Below, one piece after another: positions 34,399 to 45,117 of a stretch of 64,000 nucleotides of DNA (its first letter is position 1; every line of letters starts with the position of its first letter). The DNA comes from Paracoccaceae bacterium (GTDB lineage: Bacteria > Pseudomonadota > Alphaproteobacteria > Rhodobacterales > Rhodobacteraceae), in assembly GCA_030066905.1 (NCBI GenBank), contig JASJAR010000020.1, forward strand, positions 1 to 64,000. The letters are read 5' to 3'. Below the pieces are notes generated by a model. It ran no database searches, had not been told where the DNA came from, and saw only the letters and a program-made list of their open reading frames with translations. Position numbers and translations under genes: made by a program.

Positions 34399-34992
34399 TC
34401 AGACGGCGCTCCGCCGCCGCCAGACCGCCAGCGCCGCGAGTGCTGCGAGCAGGAGCGGCGCCGAGGCCGGAAGCGGGACGACGCTCATTTCCGCCGGCGC
34501 CTCCACCCGTTCAAGGAACATCGACTCGAGCGCGCTCACGGGACTGCGATAGGTCGCCGTGGCGAGCGGGTTCGGCGGTTCCTCGCCGGCGACGATGTTC
34601 GACCCGCCGGCGGTCTGCACGCAGCCGGCAAGCGCGCAGCCGAAGCCGTAGACATTGAGCGCGCCGACGAAGAAATCCGTCAGCGCCGCCGTTATGCCGT
34701 CGGCCGCGATGGTGCCGTCGAGGAAAATGTCGGGGTCGTCCTCGGTGAGCGTCAGGTCGGCAATGCTGTCGCCGCGCACGAAGAGCGAGAGGCTATGAAG
34801 GTTCCCGGCCCCGAACCGGTCGCCCGCGGACACGCCGTCGAGCGCGATAAGGCCCGACGCCGTGACGGTTTCGTCGCTCGTTGACGATGCCGAGACGGCT
34901 TCCCAATCGAACTTGAACGTGACGGTGCCGGCATGCGCCGCCGCCCCAAGCGACCCTGCACAGATCGCCGCAACAAGCGCGGAATACCTCAC
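34399..34992 (-). CDS. VPLPA-CTERM sorting domain surface protein
   Basis: The 197-residue secreted protein begins with a signal peptide (RYSALVAAICAGSLGAAAHA). It ends with the tripartite sorting signal VPLPASAPLLLAALAALAVW followed by RRRSAV: motif, hydrophobic helix, basic tail. This marks it for exosortase-type processing at the cell surface. The body is acidic and beta-rich (TVTFKFDWEAVSASSTSDET), as in other PEP-CTERM-class proteins. The start is GTG 34992, with AGAGGTG a few bases upstream. No exosortase gene is in the window. Confidence 0.82.
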   Translation of the reverse strand: MRYSALVAAICAGSLGAAAHAGTVTFKFDWEAVSASSTSDETVTASGLIALDGVSAGDRFGAGNLHSLSLFVRGDSIADLTLTEDDPDIFLDGTIAADGITAALTDFFVGALNVYGFGCALAGCVQTAGGSNIVAGEEPPNPLATATYRSPVSALESMFLERVEAPAEMSVVPLPASAPLLLAALAALAVWRRRSAV

Positions 34993-35153
34993 GACCCACC
35001 TCTTTGCAGCCCGGGCCCTCAGGCCCCCATCCTTCAAGAGACCATGATTCAGCCCCGGTCGCCAAGCGTTTTTGCCGCCGGAGGGCTGGCGCGCACCCCG
35101 TGGCGCTCCAGCCGACAGGCGGCGCAGGGACCGGGCCAAATTAATTTCCAAAT

Positions 35154-35168
35154 GTTCCGGTAATGTTC
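35154..35168. promoter_or_regulatory. LexA (SOS) box of uvrA
   Basis: GTTC-CGGTAAT-GTTC matches the alphaproteobacterial LexA consensus GTTC-N7-GTTC exactly. It fills the spacer between a TTCCAA -35-like element (35146-35151) and TATAAA (35169-35174), so LexA binding should block the promoter. Confidence 0.85.
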
Positions 35169-35231
35169 TATAAACCCTCTGGCGCCCGCCCATCGCTCTC
35201 CTATGTTTTGCGTTCTGCCGAAGAGGACCCC

Positions 35232-38105
<2,874 letters not shown>

Positions 38106-38148
38106 CACCGCCTTTCGAAAGGCGGTGCCACGACCCTTCGAAGGGTCG
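38106..38148 (+). terminator. Two perfect palindromes after uvrA
   Basis: CACCGCCTTTC/GAAAGGCGGTG (38106-38127) and CGACCCTTC/GAAGGGTCG (38131-38148) are perfect palindromes beginning right after the uvrA stop. They form adjacent hairpins and probably mark the transcript end, though no U-tract follows. Confidence 0.6.
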
Positions 38149-38215
38149 TCCGCCCGGTCGCCGCGAAATCGCCGCAATGCGAAGGCAGGCTCCCTAAGCG
38201 AAAGGGAGGAGCCCA

Positions 38216-38596
38216 ATGCGACGCATCCTCATGGTTCTCGTTCTCGCGGCAGCCCCCGCCGCCGCCGGTCAGCCGATATCCGAAAGCCTCGCCGAATGCG
38301 CGGTGATATACGAAAAGTCGGCCGATATCTTCGCCGACCGCGGGCGGCACGACCACAGCGAAACGCTCCTGACCTCCCGCGACGCCTTCCGCGCCGAGGC
38401 GGTGATGGTGGGCGAGAGCGAAGGCCGGGACGACCCGGTCGAATACGTGCTCGCGGTCGAGCGCGCCAAGGCCGAAAAGTGGGGGCATCTCACGCTTCTC
38501 AAACTGGCAATGAACCAGGATTTCAGGGATTGGGCCGACTACTGCCGGTCACTCGGACGCCATCGCGGCCTGCAGGTGCCGAGCTCTCGCGGTTAA
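38216..38596 (+). CDS. Small secreted protein of unknown function
   Basis: The 126-residue product has signal peptide MRRILMVLVLAAAPAAAG. A mostly helical mature part has two cysteines (LAECAVIYEKSA and WADYCRSLGR) that may form a disulfide. I do not recognise the family. Its ribosome-binding site AGGGAGGAG lies within the 3' arm of an imperfect hairpin (38188-38213). It converges on the RcnB-like gene, with the two stop codons overlapping at TTAA. Confidence 0.7.
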   Translation: MRRILMVLVLAAAPAAAGQPISESLAECAVIYEKSADIFADRGRHDHSETLLTSRDAFRAEAVMVGESEGRDDPVEYVLAVERAKAEKWGHLTLLKLAMNQDFRDWADYCRSLGRHRGLQVPSSRG

Positions 38597-38928
38597 TTTA
38601 CAAGATCGCCGAAGAGCCCCACAAGGGCGATCACCTGCAACGTCTCCCGCTCCACCCGGAGGATCGCGTCGCCCACCGGCACATAGGCCTCCCCGTCCCG
38701 GAGGTCCGGCAGATCGTAGCGCCAGCGGTCGCGGATGATCACATAGTCTTCGTCGAGCCGGTCGCCCTGCCGCCACTCCCGGGCGGTCACGCCCTGGCGC
38801 GCCAGCCCCGGCGGTACGCAGGCGAGGGATTTCTTGGCCAGACCCGGCGGGCACGGCTTGTCCGCATGTGCCACGCCGGGAAAGAGCGCGGCGGCGAGAA
38901 CGGCTGCCGCGATGAGTGACGTCTTCAT
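38593..38928 (-). CDS. RcnB-like small periplasmic protein
   Basis: The 111-residue protein has signal peptide MKTSLIAAAVLAAALFPGVA, then KPCPPGLAKKSLACVPPGLA with two cysteines. Its tail DRLDEDYVIIRDRWRYDLPD, followed by VPVGDAILRVE, resembles the RcnB fold, known for periplasmic metal-related roles. Similar small proteins near uvrA have, to my recollection, been mislabelled as excinuclease subunits; nothing here supports DNA repair. The RcnB assignment is moderate. Confidence 0.7.
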   Translation of the reverse strand: MKTSLIAAAVLAAALFPGVAHADKPCPPGLAKKSLACVPPGLARQGVTAREWRQGDRLDEDYVIIRDRWRYDLPDLRDGEAYVPVGDAILRVERETLQVIALVGLFGDLVN

Positions 38929-39007
38929 AGACCGGTCTCCTTGGTCGCCACCGGCGGAGCCATGGGCGTCCGCCGCACCGGACGCCCGGCGCGGCGGAAC
39001 GATAGCT

Positions 39008-39457
39008 CTAACGGCGGAACCTGTCGAACCCGCCGAACTCGCCGCGCCGGTCGTCATTGGCGACATCGAACCGGTCGCGGTCATCGAACCGGTCTCTGGC
39101 CCGGTCCCGGTCGGCGCGGTCGCGGAAGTCGCCGCCATCGAACCGGTCCCGCGCGTCGTCGCGGTCGAACCGGTCGCGGACATCGCCGCCGTCGAACCCG
39201 CCGCGCCAATCGTCGCGTCCGCCGCGCCGGGCGATATCGTCGAACCCGCCGCGGCGGTCGAACCCGCCCCGGTTGGCGAAGGGCGGCCCGCCCCGGTCGC
39301 GCAGGACCTTGCCGGGGCCAAAGCCCGGCCCCGCGTCGCAACCCTGGATCGCGCCGAACGGGCCCGGCGCGCAGCCGAACGGCCCGGCCACGGCAGCCGT
39401 GCCGCCCCCGAGCCCCAGAGCGGCGACAAGCGCCGCTCCGCGAAGGATCTGAATCAT
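39008..39457 (-). CDS. Secreted Gly/Arg/Asp-rich low-complexity protein
   Basis: The 149-residue product has a signal peptide (MIQILRGAALVAALGLGGGT), a short segment with two cysteines (PFGCAPGPF and IQGCDAGPG), and then about 85 residues built from RGGFD, DRFD and RDRAD repeats. The repeat region is highly charged and probably disordered. The DNA repeats (CGAACCGGTCGCGG-like) suggest expansion by slippage. Function is unknown. ATG 39457 is chosen for the signal peptide. Its coding reality is supported by the signal sequence and clean start, but low complexity lowers certainty. Confidence 0.6.
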   Translation of the reverse strand: MIQILRGAALVAALGLGGGTAAVAGPFGCAPGPFGAIQGCDAGPGFGPGKVLRDRGGPPFANRGGFDRRGGFDDIARRGGRDDWRGGFDGGDVRDRFDRDDARDRFDGGDFRDRADRDRARDRFDDRDRFDVANDDRRGEFGGFDRFRR

Positions 39458-39587
39458 CGAATTTGCCTCGTTTTTTTGCCGGATCGGCCCGGCGTGGGGC
39501 ACATCTCAGGGATTTTGCTAACGTATCTGTCAGCAGCGGGATAGTCTGGAAAACCCGACCTCGCGCCGACGCGCGGATTGCCGCCGG

Positions 39588-40370
39588 TCAGGCGTCGAGC
39601 TCGACCCAGACAGGCACATGGTCTGAGGGCTTTTCGCGCCCCCGCACATCCCGCTCGATCCGCGCATCGGTGAGAAGGTCCGCCGCCTGCGGGGTCATCA
39701 GGAGATGGTCGATGCGGATACCGTCGTTCCGGTCCCAGGCGTTCGCCTGATAATCCCAGAACGAATACTGCCCCGGCGCGGGGTTTCGCGCCCGGAACGC
39801 CTCGGTGAACCCGAGATTGAGGATGCGCCGGAACGCCGCCCGGGTCTCGGGCCGGGCCAGCGCGTCGTCGCGCCACGCCTCCGGCCGGGCGGCATCCTCG
39901 TCCTGGGGGATGACGTTGTAATCGCCCGCCATCACCGCCGGGACCTCCTCGGCCAACAACGCCCGGGCCCTTGCTTCGAGCCGGGCCATCCAGGCGAGCT
40001 TGTAGTCGTATTTCGGCCCCGGCGCGGGGTTCCCGTTCGGCAGATAAAGCCCGCAGACCCGCACCGCCGCCGTCTCGCCCGTCACCGTCGCCTCGATCCA
40101 GCGCGCCTGCTCGTCGCTTTCATCCCCCGGCAGCCCCCGGGCCACATCCTCCAGGGGATACCGCGACAGGATCGCCACGCCGTTGAAGCCCTTCTGGCCA
40201 TGGGTTTCGAGATTGTAGCCCCGGTCCTCGACGATCTCGCGGGGGAAGGCGTCGTCCACCGACTTGATCTCTTGCAGCACCGCCACATCGGGCTTCGCCT
40301 CATCGAGCCAGTCGCCAAGGGCCGCCGCCCGTGCCTTGATGCCGTTGATGTTGAACGTCGCGATCTTCAT
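39588..40370 (-). CDS. xthA: Exodeoxyribonuclease III
   Basis: The 260-residue AP endonuclease/3'-5' exonuclease of base excision repair has all the motifs: MKIATFNINGIKAR, the metal Glu in VLQEIK, LYLPNGNPAPGPKYDYK, the GDYNV Asp-Asn pair, and the terminal SDHVPVWVEL His. ATG 40370 is the conserved start. It is divergent from the cation antiporter. xthA lies near erpA in several alphaproteobacteria, as here. Confidence 0.96.
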   Translation of the reverse strand: MKIATFNINGIKARAAALGDWLDEAKPDVAVLQEIKSVDDAFPREIVEDRGYNLETHGQKGFNGVAILSRYPLEDVARGLPGDESDEQARWIEATVTGETAAVRVCGLYLPNGNPAPGPKYDYKLAWMARLEARARALLAEEVPAVMAGDYNVIPQDEDAARPEAWRDDALARPETRAAFRRILNLGFTEAFRARNPAPGQYSFWDYQANAWDRNDGIRIDHLLMTPQAADLLTDARIERDVRGREKPSDHVPVWVELDA

Positions 40371-40447
40371 GGGCTGCCCCCCGGTCGCCGTTCTGACGGT
40401 GATCGATATCAAAGACAAGGGCGGCCCGACGCCCCAGTCTCGCCGCC

Positions 40448-41629
40448 ATGGACCTCGCCTTCGTCTTTCTCACCCTCGGCGGCCTCTTTCTCGCGGGGCT
40501 TCTCGCCGACGAGGTCGGCCGCCGCACCCGGCTGCCGCGGGTCACGCTCCTTCTGGCCTGCGGGATCGCGGTGGGCGAGGCGGGCTTCGGCTGGCTGCCC
40601 GAGGCGGCGTTCGACTGGTACGGGTTCCTCTCGGTCTCCGCACTCACCATGGTCGCCTTCCTTCTCGGCGGGGCGCTGACGCGCGAGGCGCTTCTGGCCC
40701 ATGGCCGGGTGATCCTCTGGGTCTCGGGGGCGGTCGTTCTCGTCACGCTTGCCATCGTCACCGCCGGCCTCGCCGCGTCAGGCGCGGCCTTGCCGCTCGC
40801 TCTCGTTCTCGGCGCCATCGCGACGGCCACGGCGCCTGCCGCCACCCTCGACGTGATCCGCCAGACCGGGGTGAAATCGGGCTTCACCGACACGCTCGAA
40901 GGGATTGTCGCCATCGACGACGCCTGGGGCCTCATCGCCTTCAGCGTCGCCCTCACCGTCGCCCTCGGCCTTACGGGCAATGGCGGCGAGGGCGCGGGAC
41001 CTCTCGTCGAGGCCGCCCGCGAAATCGTCGGTGCCATCGTCCTCGGTGCCGCCGTCGGGGTGCCGGCGGCCTATCTCACCGGCCGGCTGAAACCGGGCGA
41101 GCCGATGCAGATGGAGGCCCTCGGGATCGTGTTCCTAACCGCCGGGCTCGCGATCTGGCTCGACCTGTCGTTCCTGATCGCGGGCATGACGGCCGGTGCG
41201 ATCATCGTCAATCTCGCGCGCCACCACGAGCGCAGCTTCCACGAGATCGAACATGTGCAATGGCCGTTCATGCTTTTGTTCTTCATCCTCGCCGGCTCTT
41301 CGCTCGAGATCGACCAGCTCGCCGCGGTGGGCGGGCTCGGCCTTGCCTACATCGCGCTGAGAAGCCTCGCCCGGGTGATCGGCGCCGGCGCCGGCGCGAT
41401 CCTCGGCGGCGCTCCGGTGCGCGAACGCCCGCTTTACGGTCTGGCGCTCCTGCCCCAGGCCGGGGTGGCGGTGGGGATGGCGCTCGTCGCCGCCGAGGCG
41501 CTGCCGGACTACGCCGCCACGATCCTCACGGTCACCATCGCCTCGACGATCATCTTCGAAATCGTCGGCCCCTTCGGCACGATCTGGGCCATCCGCCGCG
41601 CCGAAGCCGGGCCGCCCGCCGCCTCCTGA
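40448..41629 (+). CDS. Cation:proton antiporter (CPA family, NhaP/Kef-like)
   Basis: The 393-residue membrane protein has about 12 helices with the Na_H_Exchanger fold: FVFLTLGGLFLAGLLADEVG, GIVAIDDAWGLIAFS with conserved aspartates of the ion site, and FLIAGMTAGAIIVNLARHHE. There is no C-terminal nucleotide-binding (TrkA-N) domain. It would exchange Na+ or K+ for H+ across the inner membrane; the ion is not determined. It ends at a bidirectional hairpin shared with erpA. Confidence 0.9.
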   Translation: MDLAFVFLTLGGLFLAGLLADEVGRRTRLPRVTLLLACGIAVGEAGFGWLPEAAFDWYGFLSVSALTMVAFLLGGALTREALLAHGRVILWVSGAVVLVTLAIVTAGLAASGAALPLALVLGAIATATAPAATLDVIRQTGVKSGFTDTLEGIVAIDDAWGLIAFSVALTVALGLTGNGGEGAGPLVEAAREIVGAIVLGAAVGVPAAYLTGRLKPGEPMQMEALGIVFLTAGLAIWLDLSFLIAGMTAGAIIVNLARHHERSFHEIEHVQWPFMLLFFILAGSSLEIDQLAAVGGLGLAYIALRSLARVIGAGAGAILGGAPVRERPLYGLALLPQAGVAVGMALVAAEALPDYAATILTVTIASTIIFEIVGPFGTIWAIRRAEAGPPAAS

Positions 41630-41640
41630 GGCCGGCTGCG

Positions 41641-41663
41641 CTCTCATTGGCCCGCAAATATCC
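41641..41663 (-). repeat. Gene-end motif after erpA (diverged)
   Basis: On the minus strand GGATATTTGCGGG, then CCAATGAGAG. It follows the erpA stop and two hairpins in the same order as the modules after prfB, lpdA and typA. Confidence 0.45.
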
Positions 41664-41671
41664 TCGGGGGA

Positions 41672-41702
41672 GGCGCGAATGCGCCGGGGGCAGACAGCCC
41701 CC
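41672..41702. terminator. Double hairpin between the antiporter and erpA
   Basis: GGCGC-GAAT-GCGCC (41672-41685) and GGGGGC-AGACA-GCCCCC (41686-41702) sit between convergent genes, 4 bases from the erpA stop, and can serve both strands. Confidence 0.6.
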
Positions 41703-41706
41703 TGTC

Positions 41707-42039
41707 CTACATCGAAAAGCTCGTGCCGCAGCCGCAGGAGGAGGTCGCGTTGGGGTTTTCGATCGTGAACCGCGCCCCGATCAGTTCCTCGGTGAAATCG
41801 ATCACGGCGTTTTCGAGAAACGGCAGGCTCACCGGATCGACGAGCACCTTCTGGCCCGCGCCTTCCAGCACGATGTCGTCCTCGGCCGGTGCGTCGAGCT
41901 TGATCTCGTACTGAAACCCCGAGCAGCCCCCGCCCTCGACGGCGACCCGGAGCGCCTGGGGTGCGTCCGCCCCGGCATTGATCTCGGCAAGGCGCTGAAA
42001 GGCGCGCTCGGTGACTTTCGGGGGGAGTGTGAGGTCCAT
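41707..42039 (-). CDS. erpA: Iron-sulfur cluster insertion protein ErpA-like
   Basis: The 110-residue A-type carrier has the three conserved cysteines in GGGCSGFQYEIK and SSCGCGTSF, and the pattern VLVDPVSLPFLENAVIDFTE. It receives [Fe-S] clusters and delivers them to apoproteins; IspG is a plausible client in this window. ATG 42039 gives the usual start. A near-consensus promoter lies 37 bases upstream. The neighbours xthA and dgt are the customary alphaproteobacterial context of erpA. Confidence 0.93.
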   Translation of the reverse strand: MDLTLPPKVTERAFQRLAEINAGADAPQALRVAVEGGGCSGFQYEIKLDAPAEDDIVLEGAGQKVLVDPVSLPFLENAVIDFTEELIGARFTIENPNATSSCGCGTSFSM

Positions 42040-42075
42040 CGCCAAGATGCGCCCGTGCGTTTTCTGTTGCGCTTT

Positions 42076-42104
42076 AATATATGGAGGGCGGGACAGGTGC
42101 TCAA
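42076..42104 (-). promoter_or_regulatory. Sigma-70 promoter of erpA
   Basis: On the minus strand TTGAGC (42104-42099), a 17-base spacer and TATATT (42081-42076). It lies in the divergent region shared with dgt. Confidence 0.6.
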
Positions 42105-42131
42105 GAGACTGGGCCTCACGAGAGGCGAAGG

Positions 42132-43325
42132 ATGCAGGCAGGCTTCGCAAGCGACCCCCGGTTGAGCCGGGGCCGGCTCTTTGGAGAAGACGAATCGACC
42201 TTCCGCTCGTGCTACCAGCGCGACCGGGACAGGATCATCCATGCCTCCGCCTTCCGGCGCCTCAAGCACAAGACGCAAGTCTTCGTCGAGCATGAGGGGG
42301 ATTACTTCCGCACCCGACTGACCCATTCCATCGAGGTCGCCCAGGTCGCCCGCACCCTGTCGGGCGCGCTCGGCCTCAACCCCGATCTCACCGAAGCCCT
42401 CGCACTTGCCCACGATCTCGGCCATCCGCCCTTCGGCCATACCGGCGAGGAGGCGCTTCAACGCCTGATGGCCCCCTATGGCGGGTTCGACCACAACGCC
42501 CAGGCGCTCCGCATCGTGACCTCGCTAGAACGCCATTATGCGGAATTCGACGGGTTGAACCTCACCTGGGAAACCCTTGAAGGGCTTGCGAAACACAACG
42601 GCCCTATTGCGCCCCTGCGGGGCGACGGCCCCGCCAAGGCAGAGCTGCCCTGGGCACTCGCCGCGTACAACGCCTGCCACGACCTCGAACTCGCCACCTA
42701 TGCCAGTGCCGAAGCCCAGGTCGCGGCGATTTCCGACGATGTGGCCTACAACCACCACGACCTCCATGACGGGCTGCGCGCCGAGCTTTTCTCCACCGAC
42801 GAGCTTGCCAAGCTGCCGCTTCTCGATGGCTGCTTCGCCGCGGTCGACGCCCGCTACCCCGGGCTCAACTACTACCGCCGCCGCCACGAGGCGCTGCGGC
42901 GCTTCTTCGGCCTTCTCGTCGAAGACGTCATCGCCGTCGCCGATTCCCGCCTCGAGGCGCTCGCGCCCGAAACCCCCGACGACATCCGCCATGCCGGCCG
43001 CGGCATGATCCGGTTCTCCGAGGAGGTTTTCGAGCAGTTGAAGGTGATCCGGGAATTCCTGTTCCACCGGATGTACCGCGCCCCCTCGGTCGTGGCGATG
43101 CGCAAGGACGTCACCCGCGTCATAGACGAGCTCTTCCCCTATCTGATGGACACCCCCGACCGGCTCCCGAAGCAATGGCGCAAGGATGTCGAGGAGGTCT
43201 CGGGGGAAACCGAGCTTGCGCGCATCGTCTGCGACTACATCGCCGGGATGACCGACCGCTTCGCGCTCCAATCCCATGCCCGGATGATCGGTGGCGACGG
43301 CGGGGTGCTCGAAGCCTGGCGCTGA
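42132..43325 (+). CDS. dgt: Deoxyguanosinetriphosphate triphosphohydrolase-like protein
   Basis: The 397-residue HD-superfamily enzyme releases triphosphate from dNTPs. It has FRRLKHKTQVFVEHEGDYFR, the HD metal residues in LTHSIEVAQVAR and ALAHDLGHPPFGHTGEE, and the third ligand region in ISDDVAYNHHDL. ATG 42132 (MQAGFASDPRLSRGR) follows AGGCGAAGG. An ATG at 42081 would start inside the erpA promoter. In many alphaproteobacteria argS follows dgt directly; here a repeat and the inverted argS-scpB operon lie beyond it. Confidence 0.95.
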   Translation: MQAGFASDPRLSRGRLFGEDESTFRSCYQRDRDRIIHASAFRRLKHKTQVFVEHEGDYFRTRLTHSIEVAQVARTLSGALGLNPDLTEALALAHDLGHPPFGHTGEEALQRLMAPYGGFDHNAQALRIVTSLERHYAEFDGLNLTWETLEGLAKHNGPIAPLRGDGPAKAELPWALAAYNACHDLELATYASAEAQVAAISDDVAYNHHDLHDGLRAELFSTDELAKLPLLDGCFAAVDARYPGLNYYRRRHEALRRFFGLLVEDVIAVADSRLEALAPETPDDIRHAGRGMIRFSEEVFEQLKVIREFLFHRMYRAPSVVAMRKDVTRVIDELFPYLMDTPDRLPKQWRKDVEEVSGETELARIVCDYIAGMTDRFALQSHARMIGGDGGVLEAWR

Positions 43326-43409
43326 GGTGTCTCAGCGGCTCGGCACTGCACGGTCGGAAACGCCTGACGCGGAGACCTGGGTTTCGGGCTCTCGCTTGAG
43401 GCGAAACGC

Positions 43410-43483
43410 GCCCCGGACTTGATCCGGGGCCTCTATGCCAAGACGGCGCACCGCCCGTAGAGGTCCCGGATCAAGTCCGGGAC
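43410..43483. repeat. Palindromic repeat, copy E (core only)
   Basis: Hairpins GCCCCGGA-CTTGA-TCCGGGGC (43410-43430) and GTCCCGGA-TCAAG-TCCGGGAC (43463-43483) lie between the convergent ends of dgt and the scpB operon. The terminal arms are not recognisable. It sits at the point where the usual dgt-argS gene order is broken. Confidence 0.75.
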
Positions 43484-43552
43484 TGGGGTTTTGCGGTGGC
43501 GATGCGGTTCGCACACGCGCCGCACGCGGCCGCCGTTCGACGGCCTGCCGGC

Positions 43553-43708
43553 TCAAAGCTTCCGCGTCAGCCTTTGCGTCTGACGCACCCGCTTGGCGGT
43601 GTCCTGGCCCTGCTTGCCAAGCCCGCCGCGCTGGCCCTTCATCATCTGGTTAATGCCCTTCCGGAGTACCATCCGGAGGACCATGCTGATCAGCCTATTC
43701 GCGTTCAT
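43553..43708 (-). CDS. Small basic protein (51 residues) at the end of the scpAB operon
   Basis: The frame reads MNANRLISMVLRMVLRKGIN, then QMMKGQRGGLGKQGQDTAKR and a basic tail ending RLTRKL before TGA. It starts within the last codons of scpB (14-base overlap), with GAGGAG placed correctly upstream of ATG 43708, so it should be translationally coupled. The N-terminal half could form an amphipathic helix and the rest is Lys/Arg/Gln-rich. I recall similar small proteins after scpB in related genomes, but no function. It is too short to be reported by a 60-residue cutoff. Confidence 0.7.
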   Translation of the reverse strand: MNANRLISMVLRMVLRKGINQMMKGQRGGLGKQGQDTAKRVRQTQRLTRKL

Positions 43709-44345
43709 CGGTGGTCTCCTCGAACATGTCCGATTGATCCCCCTCGTCGTCCTCTTCGCCCGGCGCCTCGGGTGGCGGCCGGTTTTCCAGAAGCCCCGCG
43801 GCGCGGAGCTCCTTCAGCCCCGGCAGGTCGCGCGCGCTTTCGAGCCCGAAATGGTCGAGGAACTCCTCGGTGACGACGAAGGTCACCGGCCGCCCCGGGG
43901 TCATCTTCCGGCGCCCCAGCCGCACCCAATCGAGCTCGATGAGCTGGTCGATGGTCCCCCGCGACACGCTCACCCCGCGGATTTCCTCGATCTCGGCCCG
44001 GGTTACAGGCTGGTGATAGGCGATGATCGCCAGGGTCTCGATGGCCGCACGGGAGAGCCTGCGGGTCTCCACAATCTCCTTGCGCATCAGAAAACCCAGA
44101 TCGGGGGCTGTGCGGATCGCCCAGGCCTCTCCCACGCGCACCACCTCCACGCCACGGCCCTGATAGCGCTTCCTCAGCCGTTCGAGCGCGGATTTCGCGT
44201 CCGCCCCATGGGGCATCCGTGCGTTGAGCTCGGCCACGGTCACCGGCTCGGCACTGGCAAACAGAATCGCCTCGGCCATCCGCTCCTGCTCGCCCTCGGG
44301 CGGCGCCTCGAAGAGCGTCTCTTCCATGTCGTTATCTCTCGGCAC
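43695..44345 (-). CDS. scpB: Segregation and condensation protein B
   Basis: The 216-residue ScpB is the winged-helix partner in the SMC-ScpAB condensin. It carries MAEAILFASAEPVTVAELNA, RLSRAAIETLAIIAYHQPVT and EIRGVSVSRGTIDQLIE, the two WHD units. GTG 44345 is chosen because AGGAGG lies seven bases upstream inside scpA, giving a 14-base overlap. ATG 44327 is a weaker alternative. The C-terminal tail is acidic. Confidence 0.95.
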   Translation of the reverse strand: MPRDNDMEETLFEAPPEGEQERMAEAILFASAEPVTVAELNARMPHGADAKSALERLRKRYQGRGVEVVRVGEAWAIRTAPDLGFLMRKEIVETRRLSRAAIETLAIIAYHQPVTRAEIEEIRGVSVSRGTIDQLIELDWVRLGRRKMTPGRPVTFVVTEEFLDHFGLESARDLPGLKELRAAGLLENRPPPEAPGEEDDEGDQSDMFEETTDERE

Positions 44346-45117
44346 CGGGCGCCCTCCTGATCTCGATGGCCCCGAACATCTCCGATTGCCTCAGTTCCAG
44401 CGACCCCGCCTTCACCAGCTCCAGCGCGGCGGCGAAATGTGACGCTGTCGAGGAGCGGACCCGGGCGGGCGAGCCGTCCCAGCCCTCGGGCAGGAACGCC
44501 GAGAGGTTCGCCCAGTCGCCGGAATAGGCCAGAAGCCCCCGCATCCGGTCGAGCGCCTGCTCCATCGTCATCACATGCTCGCGCTCCATCGCGTAGGGGC
44601 GGAACTCGTCCTTGGTGCGGATCCGGGCATAGCCCTGGAGGAGGTCGAGAAGCGTCGCGGTATAGCGCACCTTGCGCACCCGGGTGACGTCTTCGGTGAC
44701 CCCGCGCTGAAAGAAGTCGCGCCCCTTCTGGTCGCGGCCCATGAGCCGCGCGGCGGCATCGCGCATCGCCGCGAGCCGTTCGAGCTGGAAGGCCAGATGC
44801 GCGGCCAGCTCGTCCCCCGACGGGCCCTCGTCGGCGGGGTCGGGGGGCAGAAGCAGGCGCGACTTCAGGAACGCGAGCCACGCGGCCATCACGAGGTAAT
44901 CGGCGGCCAGCTCGATCCGGAGCGACTTCGCGCGCCCGACGAAGGTCAGATATTGCCGCGCCAGCGCCAGAACGCTGATCTGCCGCAGGTCGACCTTCTG
45001 GGTCCGCGCCAGCGTCAGAAGCACGTCGAGCGGCCCCTCGAACCCTTCGACATCGACGATCAGCGCCTCGGCGGTGAGCCGGGCCTCGAGATCGTTAAAC
45101 GCGTCGCCGTCAGGCAT
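44332..45117 (-). CDS. scpA: Segregation and condensation protein A
   Basis: The 261-residue kleisin bridges SMC heads. It has the ScpA start DVEGFEGPLDVLLTLARTQK, then VDLRQISVLALARQYL, LAADYLVMAAWLAFLKSRLL, and a C-terminal winged helix (SSTASHFAAALELVKAG). It overlaps nagZ by 8 bases upstream and scpB by 14 downstream, so the three are tightly coupled. Confidence 0.95.
   Translation of the reverse strand: MPDGDAFNDLEARLTAEALIVDVEGFEGPLDVLLTLARTQKVDLRQISVLALARQYLTFVGRAKSLRIELAADYLVMAAWLAFLKSRLLLPPDPADEGPSGDELAAHLAFQLERLAAMRDAAARLMGRDQKGRDFFQRGVTEDVTRVRKVRYTATLLDLLQGYARIRTKDEFRPYAMEREHVMTMEQALDRMRGLLAYSGDWANLSAFLPEGWDGSPARVRSSTASHFAAALELVKAGSLELRQSEMFGAIEIRRAPGAER

Noticed and set aside
38593-38928. 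Excinuclease-related function for the small gene near uvrA
   Set aside because: A signal peptide and RcnB-like tail indicate a periplasmic protein; no UvrA domain is present.
39969-40186. Coding frame inside xthA on the plus strand
   Set aside because: It is antisense to a fully conserved gene and has no RBS or family match.
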